Shown piece by piece: positions 7,762 through 15,849 of a stretch of DNA of 64,000 nucleotides. The notes under the pieces were generated by a model. That model made no database searches and was not told the DNA's origin. It saw nothing but the letters and a program-made list of their open reading frames with translations. The stretch comes from Proteobacteria bacterium ST_bin12 (GTDB lineage: Bacteria > Pseudomonadota > Gammaproteobacteria > Burkholderiales > Methylophilaceae): positions 1 through 64,000 of the forward strand of contig MSXP01000001.1 of assembly GCA_002083635.1 (NCBI GenBank). The letters are read 5' to 3'. A program made the translations under genes and the position numbers. Numbering within the stretch: position 1 is the stretch's first letter; every line of letters starts with the position of its first letter.

Positions 7762-9219
7762 TTATTGTGGCAAGGTGAGGGTGATACAGGTGCCTTTGGG
7801 ATGAGCAGGCGTAAACTCAATGCTACCGCCTAAAACTTCGCACACTTTAAATGCAAATGGAATCCCCAAACCTGTACCAAAGCGCTTGGTAGATGGGCCT
7901 GGGCTAGATGTGTGCGGGTCTGGCGTAAAAGGCATACCGACGCCTTCATCGATAATTGAGGTCACTAACGCACCTGATTCAAAATAAGCGCTAATACTCA
8001 CACTGCTATGTCTGGGTGATGCATCAATTGCATTGAGCATTAAGTTATAAAACACTTGCTCTAATAAATGCTCATCTGTGCGAATATCACTCACATCGGA
8101 ATGTATGTTTTTTGTAATTTTGATATTTTTATCGCGAATTTTTTGCACAAGCGGCAGCAAAGCACCCTCTAAAATATGGTCGAGTCTAACCAGCTTTAAT
8201 TGCGGTTTAATCGGCAATAAATAAGCCAGCAAAGAGCCAGTCCAGCGCTCAAGCCTGTCGACCGTATTGATAATGCCATTGACTGAATCGCGCGTATCGT
8301 TATCGTGTGTAGGTACATCAATTACTTGTGCAGTGGCGCGAATGCTGGCAAGTGGGTTGCGAATATTATGCGCCAGCATAGGCACTAACAAGCCCATTGC
8401 CGCTTGTTTTTCTGTGCGCACAAGTGCATCGCGGCTGGTTTGCAGGTCATCAGCCATTTTGTTGATTTCTTTAGAAAGCGTGACTAATTCTGCAGCGCCA
8501 GTTTCAGGCACTTTGTGCTCTAAATTACCAGCACTTATTTCTGCTGTTGCTTTCATTACGGCATTAATTGGCGTGACAATGGCGCGCTTTAAAAAAATAC
8601 GCGATAAGAATAAGAGTAAGCCTGCCAGTAAAATCGGCATGATTAAAACAGTGATTGCGGATTCTTTGGCCTCTTTTAAGCGCATTTTGAGCTCATTTTG
8701 CTTAAGCGTAAGAAGGTCTTCTGCACGCTTAGAAACGCTTTCATAATGGCTAAAAATACCAGTTTCAATATCTTTATATAGCGATCTTTGCGTATCTTTA
8801 TCGGGTTTGGCTTGGTAGCGATAAAACAAGCTGGGCGCTTCATTTACAAAAACGCGATAGTTTGCCTCTAATTCTTTAATTGCTTGCTTTTCTTCTGCGC
8901 CAACTGCTAGCTCATTTAGCTCTTGAAAGTGCGTTAAAATAGATTGCGTGTATTCGTTGTATTCAGTTAAAGCTTCATCGTCATCTAAGAAAAACGCATC
9001 AAATAATTCTTTCATTTGCCTATACAAATCACCACGTGCTTGTTGAATTTCGCGCACAAGCAAATTAATGCGCTGCGATTCATTTGAAGCTTTATCCCAA
9101 ATATGGATACCGTATAAACCACTGGCAAATGCCAATAAAATAAGTGCTATAAATATAAGCTCATGTAGCAGCAATAATTCGCGTAATGGCCTAGCCTTTG
9201 GTGTTTTGTGTTCAGTCAA
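7762..9219 (-). CDS. Membrane sensor histidine kinase (orphan)
   Basis: A 485-residue kinase. There is a transmembrane helix at about residues 18-38, a periplasmic helical sensor domain of about 145 residues, and a second helix near 190-210. A HAMP domain follows, then the phosphoacceptor box MLAHNIRNPLASIRA (His near residue 285). The ATPase domain has NLMLNAIDAS, DEGVGMPF and GTGLGIPFAF. No response regulator is encoded next to it. The start is TTG, 17 bases after the tonB stop, with a GGGCAGG stretch upstream, so it is probably co-transcribed with tonB. The ligand cannot be told from sequence. Confidence 0.85.
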   Translation of the reverse strand: MTEHKTPKARPLRELLLLHELIFIALILLAFASGLYGIHIWDKASNESQRINLLVREIQQARGDLYRQMKELFDAFFLDDDEALTEYNEYTQSILTHFQELNELAVGAEEKQAIKELEANYRVFVNEAPSLFYRYQAKPDKDTQRSLYKDIETGIFSHYESVSKRAEDLLTLKQNELKMRLKEAKESAITVLIMPILLAGLLLFLSRIFLKRAIVTPINAVMKATAEISAGNLEHKVPETGAAELVTLSKEINKMADDLQTSRDALVRTEKQAAMGLLVPMLAHNIRNPLASIRATAQVIDVPTHDNDTRDSVNGIINTVDRLERWTGSLLAYLLPIKPQLKLVRLDHILEGALLPLVQKIRDKNIKITKNIHSDVSDIRTDEHLLEQVFYNLMLNAIDASPRHSSVSISAYFESGALVTSIIDEGVGMPFTPDPHTSSPGPSTKRFGTGLGIPFAFKVCEVLGGSIEFTPAHPKGTCITLTLPQ

Positions 9220-9236
9220 AGCCTGCCCAATATAGA

Positions 9237-9986
9237 CTATTCGAGTTTGAACGAAACTGGCACAGTGATATTGAAAGTGCGGTTACGTAGGGAGGCAGGT
9301 GGTGCGGGGAAAGGCGATGCTTTTTTCACCATTTCTAATGCCTGCTTATCAAGCGATTCATAACCGCTACCCACTTTAACTCTTGCAGACAATACATTGC
9401 CGTTGCCATCTAGTTTGAGGTCAAGAAAAACATCTCCCTGTTGGCCGCGCTGCTGAGCAATTCTTGGATACGATTTATGTTTGGCAATGGCGCGCCCTAG
9501 TAAATTGCCATATTCACCTAACGCATTATCATCAATTGGCGCGGCTTCTACTGGCTTAACAACTTCTGGCGTAGGGGCGGGCACTGATTCAATTGCCACT
9601 GTATCGGCATTAGGTGCTACCGAAATCACATTAGGAACGGCTTCGCTTGGCGGTGTAACGGGCTCTTCTGAAACAGGGCTTGGCTCAATTGCTTTTTCAG
9701 CCACTGGTTTTGGTAACTCTTTAGGCTGAATTTTTTTAATTGGCTTGGGTGGAATCACTTCAGGCTTAACGGGCTCAATTGGCTCTACAGGTTGTATGGC
9801 CGCTACTGGCTCTGGTGCTTTGGGCTGCTCTAATTCAATCACTAACTCGACTGGTTTTTCTTTTGAGAGATCAAATTTAAAATTAGGCAACGTTATTGCA
9901 AGCAAAGCATGCAATAAATTAGAACAGATAACCGCCCAAACGAGTGTAGAACTTGAAATGTTAGTTTTATTAATAGCGGCGTCCAA
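9237..9986 (-). CDS. tonB: Energy transducer TonB
   Basis: A 249-residue TonB protein that couples the inner-membrane proton motive force (through ExbBD, not in this window) to outer-membrane receptors. It has one N-terminal membrane anchor (about residues 13-35), a long Pro/Glu/Lys-rich periplasmic spacer (about 45-150), and a C-terminal TonB domain. The domain includes YPRIAQQRGQQGDVFLDL and VGSGYESLDKQAL and ends FNITVPVSFKLE. The start is TTG with no visible Shine-Dalgarno sequence; an inverted repeat sits directly in front of it. It heads a probable two-gene unit with the histidine kinase. Confidence 0.86.
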   Translation of the reverse strand: MDAAINKTNISSSTLVWAVICSNLLHALLAITLPNFKFDLSKEKPVELVIELEQPKAPEPVAAIQPVEPIEPVKPEVIPPKPIKKIQPKELPKPVAEKAIEPSPVSEEPVTPPSEAVPNVISVAPNADTVAIESVPAPTPEVVKPVEAAPIDDNALGEYGNLLGRAIAKHKSYPRIAQQRGQQGDVFLDLKLDGNGNVLSARVKVGSGYESLDKQALEMVKKASPFPAPPASLRNRTFNITVPVSFKLE

Positions 9987-10056
9987 AATGGTTTATTTCG
10001 TTAAATAGTTAGCTAAACCATTGATTATACTACAGCTTATATGGAATTGGTAATAC
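9987..10056 (-). promoter_or_regulatory. tonB promoter and leader inverted repeat
   Basis: On the minus strand a TATAAT -10 lies at 10029-10024, with a fair -35 TTACCA at 10053-10048 (18-bp spacing). Just downstream a 9-bp inverted repeat (9987-9995 with 10014-10022) abuts the TTG start. In RNA it would form a hairpin at the 5' end that includes the usual ribosome-binding region. A further imperfect inverted repeat (10046-10056 with 10069-10081) overlaps the -35. No Fur box is recognisable. Confidence 0.45.
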
Positions 10057-10134
10057 CCGTATATGGTTGTATTAGACCAATTATTCGGCGTTATGTAAAA
10101 TAAGTGCAAGATCAGTTAATAAGCGTAAGCGCAG

Positions 10135-11415
10135 CTAAATAATACCTTCTAACAATTGCACATTCACCATGGTATTGCTAGGGCAATTACCTACATTGTC
10201 GTCTAGTACAATAAAACAATTTGCCACACTCATGCTGCTTAATACGCCAGAGCTTTGATTTGGCAGGGGTTTCACTTTCCAAATGCCTGCATCTTCATAT
10301 AAAAATCCGCGCTGAAACTCGGTACGGCCAGTGGCTTTTTTGATGGCTTCTGTGCATTCCACTTTAAACAGCGGTAATGGTTTTGCTGTGCTGCCCATTA
10401 ATGTAATTAGCGCCTCGCGCACAAATTGGTAAAACGAAACCATGGTGGCGACAGGGTTGCCTGGTAAGCCGAAGTAGTGCGCAAATTGGCCGTTGCTACC
10501 TTGTACTTTGCCATAGGCCAGTGGACGTCCAGGCTTCATATTGATTTTCCAAAAAAGCACTTGGCCATGTTTGGTGAGCAGCGCCTTCATGTAATCGGCT
10601 TCGCCCACCGATACACCGCCGCTAGTCATCACAACATCGTTGTTGCTTGCTGCGTTTAACAAGGTGGCTTCTAATAAATTAGGGTTATCGGGCACAACAC
10701 CTAAATCACTTATCTCAACACCAAGCCTGCTCAGCATGCCAAACAATGTATAGCGATTGCTGTCATAGATTTGGCCTTCTTGCAGCGGGTTACCAACGCT
10801 GATTAACTCATCTCCAGTACTAAAAAAAGCCACCTTTAAAGGTTTGTAAACAGATAACTCTGCCATGCCAAGCGATGCAAGCAAGCCTAAATCGGCTGGG
10901 CGCAGCAGATGACCTTTTCTTAAAACAATTTGGCCAATTTTTAAATCGTCACCCGCAGGGCGAATATTTTCACCTAATTTAGGTACAGACTTGAGTCGGA
11001 TAGCATCATCTAAAATCTGCACACGTTCTTGCATGACCACTGTATTTGCGCCTGCTGGAATAACAGCACCAGTCATAATTTTGACGCACTCACCAGTATT
11101 TAGCTGGCCCACGTATGGCTTTCCCGCAAAGGCGGTGCCAATGATATTTAAGGTTTTTTCTGCATCGGCTAATTGCATTGCAAAGCCATCCATAGCAGAG
11201 TTATCATGATTAGGCACATTGCTGGGTGAGCAAATATCAGCTGCTAATACACGCCCTAAACATTGCATAACGGCTAGCGTTTCAATTGCAGTGATTGGAT
11301 TTAAAAATTGCTGAATATATTGTCGCGCATCTTTTACAGACATTGCATTTGGATCGTAATCTTCCATGCTATTGGGGTTTGAGGCAATTTGCGAAAGAGA
11401 GCTAGAATTTGTCAT
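10135..11415 (-). CDS. moeA: Molybdopterin molybdenumtransferase
   Basis: A 426-residue MoeA, which inserts molybdate into adenylylated molybdopterin. Visible motifs are PNHDNSAMDGFA near residue 67, ANTVVMQE, the central STGDELI, VVMTSGGVSVGEADY, and MKPGRPLAYG near 290. It overlaps mobB by 4 bases (ATGA). It is the last gene of the Moco set that runs divergently from the formate dehydrogenase operon. Its start ATG is immediately preceded by the mobB end. Confidence 0.93.
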   Translation of the reverse strand: MTNSSSLSQIASNPNSMEDYDPNAMSVKDARQYIQQFLNPITAIETLAVMQCLGRVLAADICSPSNVPNHDNSAMDGFAMQLADAEKTLNIIGTAFAGKPYVGQLNTGECVKIMTGAVIPAGANTVVMQERVQILDDAIRLKSVPKLGENIRPAGDDLKIGQIVLRKGHLLRPADLGLLASLGMAELSVYKPLKVAFFSTGDELISVGNPLQEGQIYDSNRYTLFGMLSRLGVEISDLGVVPDNPNLLEATLLNAASNNDVVMTSGGVSVGEADYMKALLTKHGQVLFWKINMKPGRPLAYGKVQGSNGQFAHYFGLPGNPVATMVSFYQFVREALITLMGSTAKPLPLFKVECTEAIKKATGRTEFQRGFLYEDAGIWKVKPLPNQSSGVLSSMSVANCFIVLDDNVGNCPSNTMVNVQLLEGII

Positions 11416-11936
11416 ACGCTTTGAGTGGGAAGTGATAAATAAGTCATTATAAAAGCAGCAATTGCTGAAATATTGTTTAAATTCAAAACGGGAATATGCG
11501 CTAACTCTAGTGCAATATCACTGGCAACTGCCACAATATTAGTATCCTGCATTGCCAATAAAGGCATATTCAAACTAGGCCTGTGTACCTCAATTTTGGG
11601 AATATTGGCTTGTTTAAAGCCTTCTACCAAAATTAAATCTGCATATCGATTATCTAATTTAGCGATTAAGTCCTCTAAATCATGCTCAAGCGCTAGCTCT
11701 GTCATCAACGCCCAGCGCTTGTTTGAAGCGATTAACGTTTGCACCGCGCCTGCTTCGCGAATCTGATAGCTATCTTTGCCTTTGTGATCAATATCAAATT
11801 GATGATGCGCGTGCTTAATGACCGAAACGCGCAAGCCTTGCTTGGCTAATTCTGGAATAAGCTGTGTAATAAGAGTGGTTTTGCCAGCATTGCTACCTGC
11901 GGCGCAAATGCCGATCACTGGAAGAGTTTTATGCAT
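11412..11936 (-). CDS. mobB: Molybdopterin-guanine dinucleotide biosynthesis protein B
   Basis: A 174-residue P-loop GTPase-like adaptor of MGD synthesis. The Walker A is AAGSNAGKTTL near residue 12, followed by VIKHAHH, a typical MobB motif. LILVEGFK near residue 103 is the second conserved family motif. It overlaps moeA by 4 bases and mobA by 8, so the three are translated from one message. It is thought to assist MobA and bind the guanine nucleotide or cofactor. Confidence 0.9.
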   Translation of the reverse strand: MHKTLPVIGICAAGSNAGKTTLITQLIPELAKQGLRVSVIKHAHHQFDIDHKGKDSYQIREAGAVQTLIASNKRWALMTELALEHDLEDLIAKLDNRYADLILVEGFKQANIPKIEVHRPSLNMPLLAMQDTNIVAVASDIALELAHIPVLNLNNISAIAAFIMTYLSLPTQSV

Positions 11937-12516
11937 GGCGCAATTTTAATTCTAAAGCCGCCAAATCTTCAAACGTATTTAAATTCGTAAATGCTTCACT
12001 GCAATCGCTAAAATCCACTTCTGTGTAAGCAAGACTTTTTTGCCAGCTGCTTACGCGTCTTTCACCGGTTTTTAAATAAGCCGTAAGCGATAGCAATACG
12101 CTTTTTTTGCATAAACAAAATACAGGGTGCACGTTACCATCACTGCTAGCTACTGCAATATCGGCATCGTGTGCAATTAATGCATCAAGTAAGCGTTGTG
12201 CTAAATCGTGCGGCAAAAAAGGCGAATCACAAGGCACAGTTAATAGATAATCGTATTTGGCATACTGCAAACCCAAACTAAAACCTGCCAAAGGGCCTAT
12301 AAAGTTTTCATGTGAGTCTTGCAAAACTGGATAAGTAAACGATTGATATTGCGCTATTTCGCGATTAGCATTAATCAAAATTTCATCTACTTGCGGTGTT
12401 AAGCGCCCAATCACATGTTGAATTAAAGGCTTCCGTTGCAGCGCAACCAAGCCTTTATCCACCCCGCCCATACGTGTAGCGCGACCGCCAGAAAGAATAA
12501 TGCAGGATATTGCCAA
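11929..12516 (-). CDS. mobA: Molybdenum cofactor guanylyltransferase
   Basis: A 195-residue nucleotidyltransferase that adds GMP to Mo-molybdopterin to give the MGD used by formate dehydrogenase. The GTP-binding motif ILSGGRATRMGGVDKGL is at residues 7-23. LTVPCDSPFLP near residue 95 is the metal-binding region. The start is TTG, 9 bases past the moaA TAG; no better start keeps the LSGG motif intact. It belongs to the moaA-mobA-mobB-moeA unit. Confidence 0.92.
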   Translation of the reverse strand: MAISCIILSGGRATRMGGVDKGLVALQRKPLIQHVIGRLTPQVDEILINANREIAQYQSFTYPVLQDSHENFIGPLAGFSLGLQYAKYDYLLTVPCDSPFLPHDLAQRLLDALIAHDADIAVASSDGNVHPVFCLCKKSVLLSLTAYLKTGERRVSSWQKSLAYTEVDFSDCSEAFTNLNTFEDLAALELKLRHA

Positions 12517-12525
12517 AGTGAAAAG

Positions 12526-13524
12526 CTAGCCACCCGTATGCGACATAAAGCGTATCACAGCAGGTTGCGCGCGGCGTAAATCAAAATCGTGACCTTTGGG
12601 TTTGATGCGCATGCTATTTAAAATCGCGGTGATTATTGGCGCATCATCATCTGGAAATTCGCGCAACAATGGCATTAAGTCGATTTTATCTTCTTGCCCT
12701 AAGCATAGATATAGTTCGCCTTTGCAGGTGATGCGCACGCGGTTGCAAGATTCGCAAAAGTTGTGGCTATGCGGAGAAATAAAGCCGACTTTGGTTTTAG
12801 TATTTGCTACGCGCCAATAGCGTGCTGGCCCGCCTGTAGTCTCTGTGCTGGGCAGTAGTGAGTACTTGCTTTGCAATAGTTTTAGGGTGTCTGCATTGCT
12901 GACAAACGTACTTTCGCGCGTGTGGTCTACTTCGCCCAATGGCATTTCTTCAATAAAGCTAATATCTATTTTTTGATCAATCGCAAATTGCACTAAATCT
13001 GCCGCTTCGTCATCGTTGCTACCGCGCATTAAAACCGTGTTGATTTTAATGCCATCAAAACCAGCATCTATACTGGCTTGCAAGCCAGTTAATACTTTAT
13101 TTAAATCACCAGTGCGGGTGATTTTTTTAAATCGCTCGGCTTGCAAACTGTCAATTGAAATATTAATCCGTTTTACACCTGCACTTTTTAACGCCGCCGC
13201 TTGTTTTTCTAATTGGCTACCATTGGTAGTAAGCACTAACTCATTTAAGCCATCCAGCTTACCTACTTCTTCAAATAACCATAAGGCATTTTTGCGCACC
13301 AATGGCTCCCCGCCTGTAATGCGCACTTTGCTGACACCCAAATGAACAAATATTTTGATTAGGCGTGCGCATTCTTCAAGACTTAACACCTCATCGCGCG
13401 GCAAAAAAGTCATGTCTTCAGACATGCAATACACGCACCTAAAATCGCAACGGTCGGTGATGGATAATCGAATATAGTCGACTGTGCGGCCGAATTGATC
13501 GACTAATGTGGGTTGATTTAACAT
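12526..13524 (-). CDS. moaA: GTP 3',8-cyclase (radical SAM)
   Basis: A 332-residue enzyme that makes 3',8-cyclo-GTP, the first step of molybdopterin synthesis. The radical-SAM cluster motif CDFRCVYC is at residues 26-33. The second cluster is in the C-terminal half (FCESCNRVRITCKGELYLC), and the catalytic Gly-Gly tail is present as the last two residues. It heads the minus-strand Moco cluster; moaC, moaD, moaE and moeB are not in the window. It is divergent from fdsG across 243 bases of AT-rich DNA that must hold both promoters. Confidence 0.94.
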   Translation of the reverse strand: MLNQPTLVDQFGRTVDYIRLSITDRCDFRCVYCMSEDMTFLPRDEVLSLEECARLIKIFVHLGVSKVRITGGEPLVRKNALWLFEEVGKLDGLNELVLTTNGSQLEKQAAALKSAGVKRINISIDSLQAERFKKITRTGDLNKVLTGLQASIDAGFDGIKINTVLMRGSNDDEAADLVQFAIDQKIDISFIEEMPLGEVDHTRESTFVSNADTLKLLQSKYSLLPSTETTGGPARYWRVANTKTKVGFISPHSHNFCESCNRVRITCKGELYLCLGQEDKIDLMPLLREFPDDDAPIITAILNSMRIKPKGHDFDLRRAQPAVIRFMSHTGG

Positions 13525-13592
13525 AGGCTTATTTTATGATGTATCTGAATTGTGCACAATGAATGACAGTAGATTAGTCGCTTTTGTGCCGC

Positions 13593-13620
13593 AAACTTAA
13601 CACTATAAATTAGCTAAAAT
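13593..13620 (+). repeat. Copy of dispersed intergenic motif (core ACTTAACACTA)
   Basis: This 28-base stretch between moaA and fdsG matches 26262-26289 at 25 of 28 positions by eye. The core ACTTAACACTA and the following AAATTAGCT are shared. It may be a regulator site or a small dispersed repeat. I could not identify clear -35/-10 boxes in the rest of the moaA-fdsG gap. Confidence 0.5.
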
Positions 13621-13767
13621 CTGACGGGCTTTGAAAAAATGCTTGCTGCGTGGAATTTACAGCGTTAAAACACGTCAAATTGCATTGTAACTGCTTGTTT
13701 TTAGCCTTTAATAAGGCAGCGAATAGGTATATTATTACACTAAATATGGCTTGAAATAAGGATATCT

Positions 13768-14247
13768 GTGGCAAACGCATTACCAGTAGAAATATCAACA
13801 ACTATTCAGTCACTTGTCTTACAGCACAAAGCGTTGCCTGGCGCGCTACTGCCGCTTTTGCATGCCATTCAAGATACGATTGGTTATATTCCAGAAGACA
13901 GTTATTTGCCTATTTCAAAAGCACTGGCTTTATCTGTTGCAGAGGTGCATGGCGTGGTCACGTTTTATCATCACTTTAGAACGCATCCTGTAGGTAAGCA
14001 CGTGCTACACATATGCCGTGCAGAATCTTGCCAAGCAATGGGCTCAGAGAAATTAGAAGCCAGCATTAAAGCCAAGCTCAATATTGATTATCATCAAACT
14101 ACTAGCGATGGCACTATTACTTTAGAGCCAATTTACTGTTTGGGTAACTGTGCCTGCTCACCCGCCGTTATGATGGATGATGAAGTTTATGGCCGTATGG
14201 ATAGCCAAAAAGTGGCCGATTTAATTAGCGAGGCACGTGCGTTATGA
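13768..14247 (+). CDS. fdsG: NAD-dependent formate dehydrogenase, gamma subunit
   Basis: A 159-residue NuoE-like subunit with a thioredoxin-fold [2Fe-2S] cluster. The four ligands are Cys83, Cys88 (CRAESC), Cys124 and Cys128 (CLGNC). It relays electrons within the soluble FdsABG complex. The start is GTG with an AAGGA motif upstream (13758-13762). An ATGA overlap couples it to fdsB. It is the first gene of the fds operon. Confidence 0.92.
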   Translation: MANALPVEISTTIQSLVLQHKALPGALLPLLHAIQDTIGYIPEDSYLPISKALALSVAEVHGVVTFYHHFRTHPVGKHVLHICRAESCQAMGSEKLEASIKAKLNIDYHQTTSDGTITLEPIYCLGNCACSPAVMMDDEVYGRMDSQKVADLISEARAL

Positions 14248-15824
14248 TTAAAGTGTATGTTCCGCGTGACTCAAGCGCATTAAGTTTAGGCGCCAACCGT
14301 ACCGCTAAAGCGATTCAATTGGAAGCGCAAAAACGTGGCATTGAAATTGAGCTTGTTCGCAACGGTTCGCGCGGATTATTTTGGTTAGAGCCGTTTGTAG
14401 AGGTAGCTACAACCAATGGCCGCGTGGCGTTTGCGCCAGTACAGCCTAAAGATGTGGTTGGTTTATTTGATGCCGATTTTCTAAATGCCGACTCAAGCAC
14501 TGCCAAAGCGCATCCACTTTATTTGGGCTTAACTGAAGAGCTAGCGTGGCTTAAAAAGCAACAACGTTTAACTTTTGCACGTATTGGCATAACAGACCCC
14601 GTTTGTTTGGATGACTACTTGGCGCACGATGGTTATAAAGGTTTAGCCAATGCGCTTAAATTAAGTCCAGCAGAAATCGTCAAAACGGTGACCGATTCGG
14701 GCTTGCGTGGTCGCGGTGGTGCGGCTTTCCCAACGGGTATTAAGTGGAATACCGTATTGGGCGCTAAGGGCGAGCAGAAATACATCGTCTGCAACGCCGA
14801 TGAAGGCGATTCTGGAACCTATTCAGACCGCATGGTGATGGAAGATGACCCGTTTGTGTTGATTGAAGGCATGACCATTGCGGGTATCGCGGTGGGCGCA
14901 AATCAGGGCTATATTTATTTGCGTTCAGAGTATCCACACGCATTGCATATCTTGAATGAAGCCATTGCCAAAGCTGAAGCGGCTGGCTATTTGGGTGACA
15001 ATATTTGCGGCTCCAATCACACTTTCAAACTAGAGGTGCGCCGTGCCGCAGGTGCTTATGTATGCGGTGAAGAAACCTCATTGTTAGAAAGCCTAGAAGG
15101 TAAACGCGGCCTAGTGCGTTTTAAGCCACCATTACCAGCGATTGAGGGTTTATTCGGCAAGCCAACCGTTGTGAATAACGTGATTTCGCTTGCCACTATC
15201 CCGATTATTTTAGATAAAGGTGCGCAATTTTATGCCGATTACGGCATGGGGCGTTCGCGTGGCACCTTGCCAATTCAGTTGGCGGGTAATATCAAACACG
15301 GCGGATTAGTAGAGCTGGCGTTTGGCGCAACGTTGCGTGAATTATTGTACGATTTTGGCGGTGGTTCTTTTACTGGTAAGCCTATTCGCGCTGTGCAAGT
15401 GGGCGGCCCCTTGGGTGCGTTTTTACCAGAAAGTCAGTTTGATACGCCGCTGGATTATGAAGAATTCAGCAAAATTTGGGCGGTGCTGGGCCATGGAGGG
15501 ATTGTGGCGTTTGACGATACCGTGGATATGGCCAAAATGGCGCGCTACGCGTTTGAGTTTTGTGCGATTGAAAGCTGCGGCAAATGCACACCTTGCCGCA
15601 TCGGCTCTACGCGCGGTGTAGAGGTGATTGATAAAATCATCAACGGCACCGATGTGGAAAAAAATACCAAGCTGGTGCGTGATTTATCCGACACCATGTT
15701 AAATGGCTCATTGTGCGCCTTGGGCGGCATGACGCCTTACCCTGTGTTGAGTGCGATGAATCATTTTGCAGAAGACTTTAAAGCAAAAGCGCCTAAAAAA
15801 ATTATCGATATAGTTGCAGCCTAA
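14244..15824 (+). CDS. fdsB: NAD-dependent formate dehydrogenase, beta (diaphorase) subunit
   Basis: A 526-residue NuoF-like subunit carrying FMN, the NAD+ site and a [4Fe-4S] cluster. It has an N-terminal thioredoxin-like extension (about 1-110). The FMN/NAD motif is [13 protein letters not shown] near residue 153, and [15 protein letters not shown] is near 272. The cluster motif [13 protein letters not shown] is near residue 445. It reduces NAD+ with electrons from FdsA through FdsG. The length and domain order match FdsB of aerobic betaproteobacteria. Confidence 0.93.
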   Translation: MIKVYVPRDSSALSLGANRTAKAIQLEAQKRGIEIELVRNGSRGLFWLEPFVEVATTNGRVAFAPVQPKDVVGLFDADFLNADSSTAKAHPLYLGLTEELAWLKKQQRLTFARIGITDPVCLDDYLAHDGYKGLANALKLSPAEIVKTVTDSGLRGRGGAAFPTGIKWNTVLGAKGEQKYIVCNADEGDSGTYSDRMVMEDDPFVLIEGMTIAGIAVGANQGYIYLRSEYPHALHILNEAIAKAEAAGYLGDNICGSNHTFKLEVRRAAGAYVCGEETSLLESLEGKRGLVRFKPPLPAIEGLFGKPTVVNNVISLATIPIILDKGAQFYADYGMGRSRGTLPIQLAGNIKHGGLVELAFGATLRELLYDFGGGSFTGKPIRAVQVGGPLGAFLPESQFDTPLDYEEFSKIWAVLGHGGIVAFDDTVDMAKMARYAFEFCAIESCGKCTPCRIGSTRGVEVIDKIINGTDVEKNTKLVRDLSDTMLNGSLCALGGMTPYPVLSAMNHFAEDFKAKAPKKIIDIVAA

Positions 15825-15849
15825 GCGATTTAGGCCAATGGAGTAAGCC

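Noticed and set aside
9481..9729. Plus-strand Gly/Ala/Ser frames opposite tonB
   Set aside because: They are the mirror of the Pro/Glu/Lys-rich TonB spacer.
13610..13801. A 63-codon minus-strand frame over the fdsG start
   Set aside because: It lies in the divergent promoter region, has no conserved motif, and overlaps a well-supported start.
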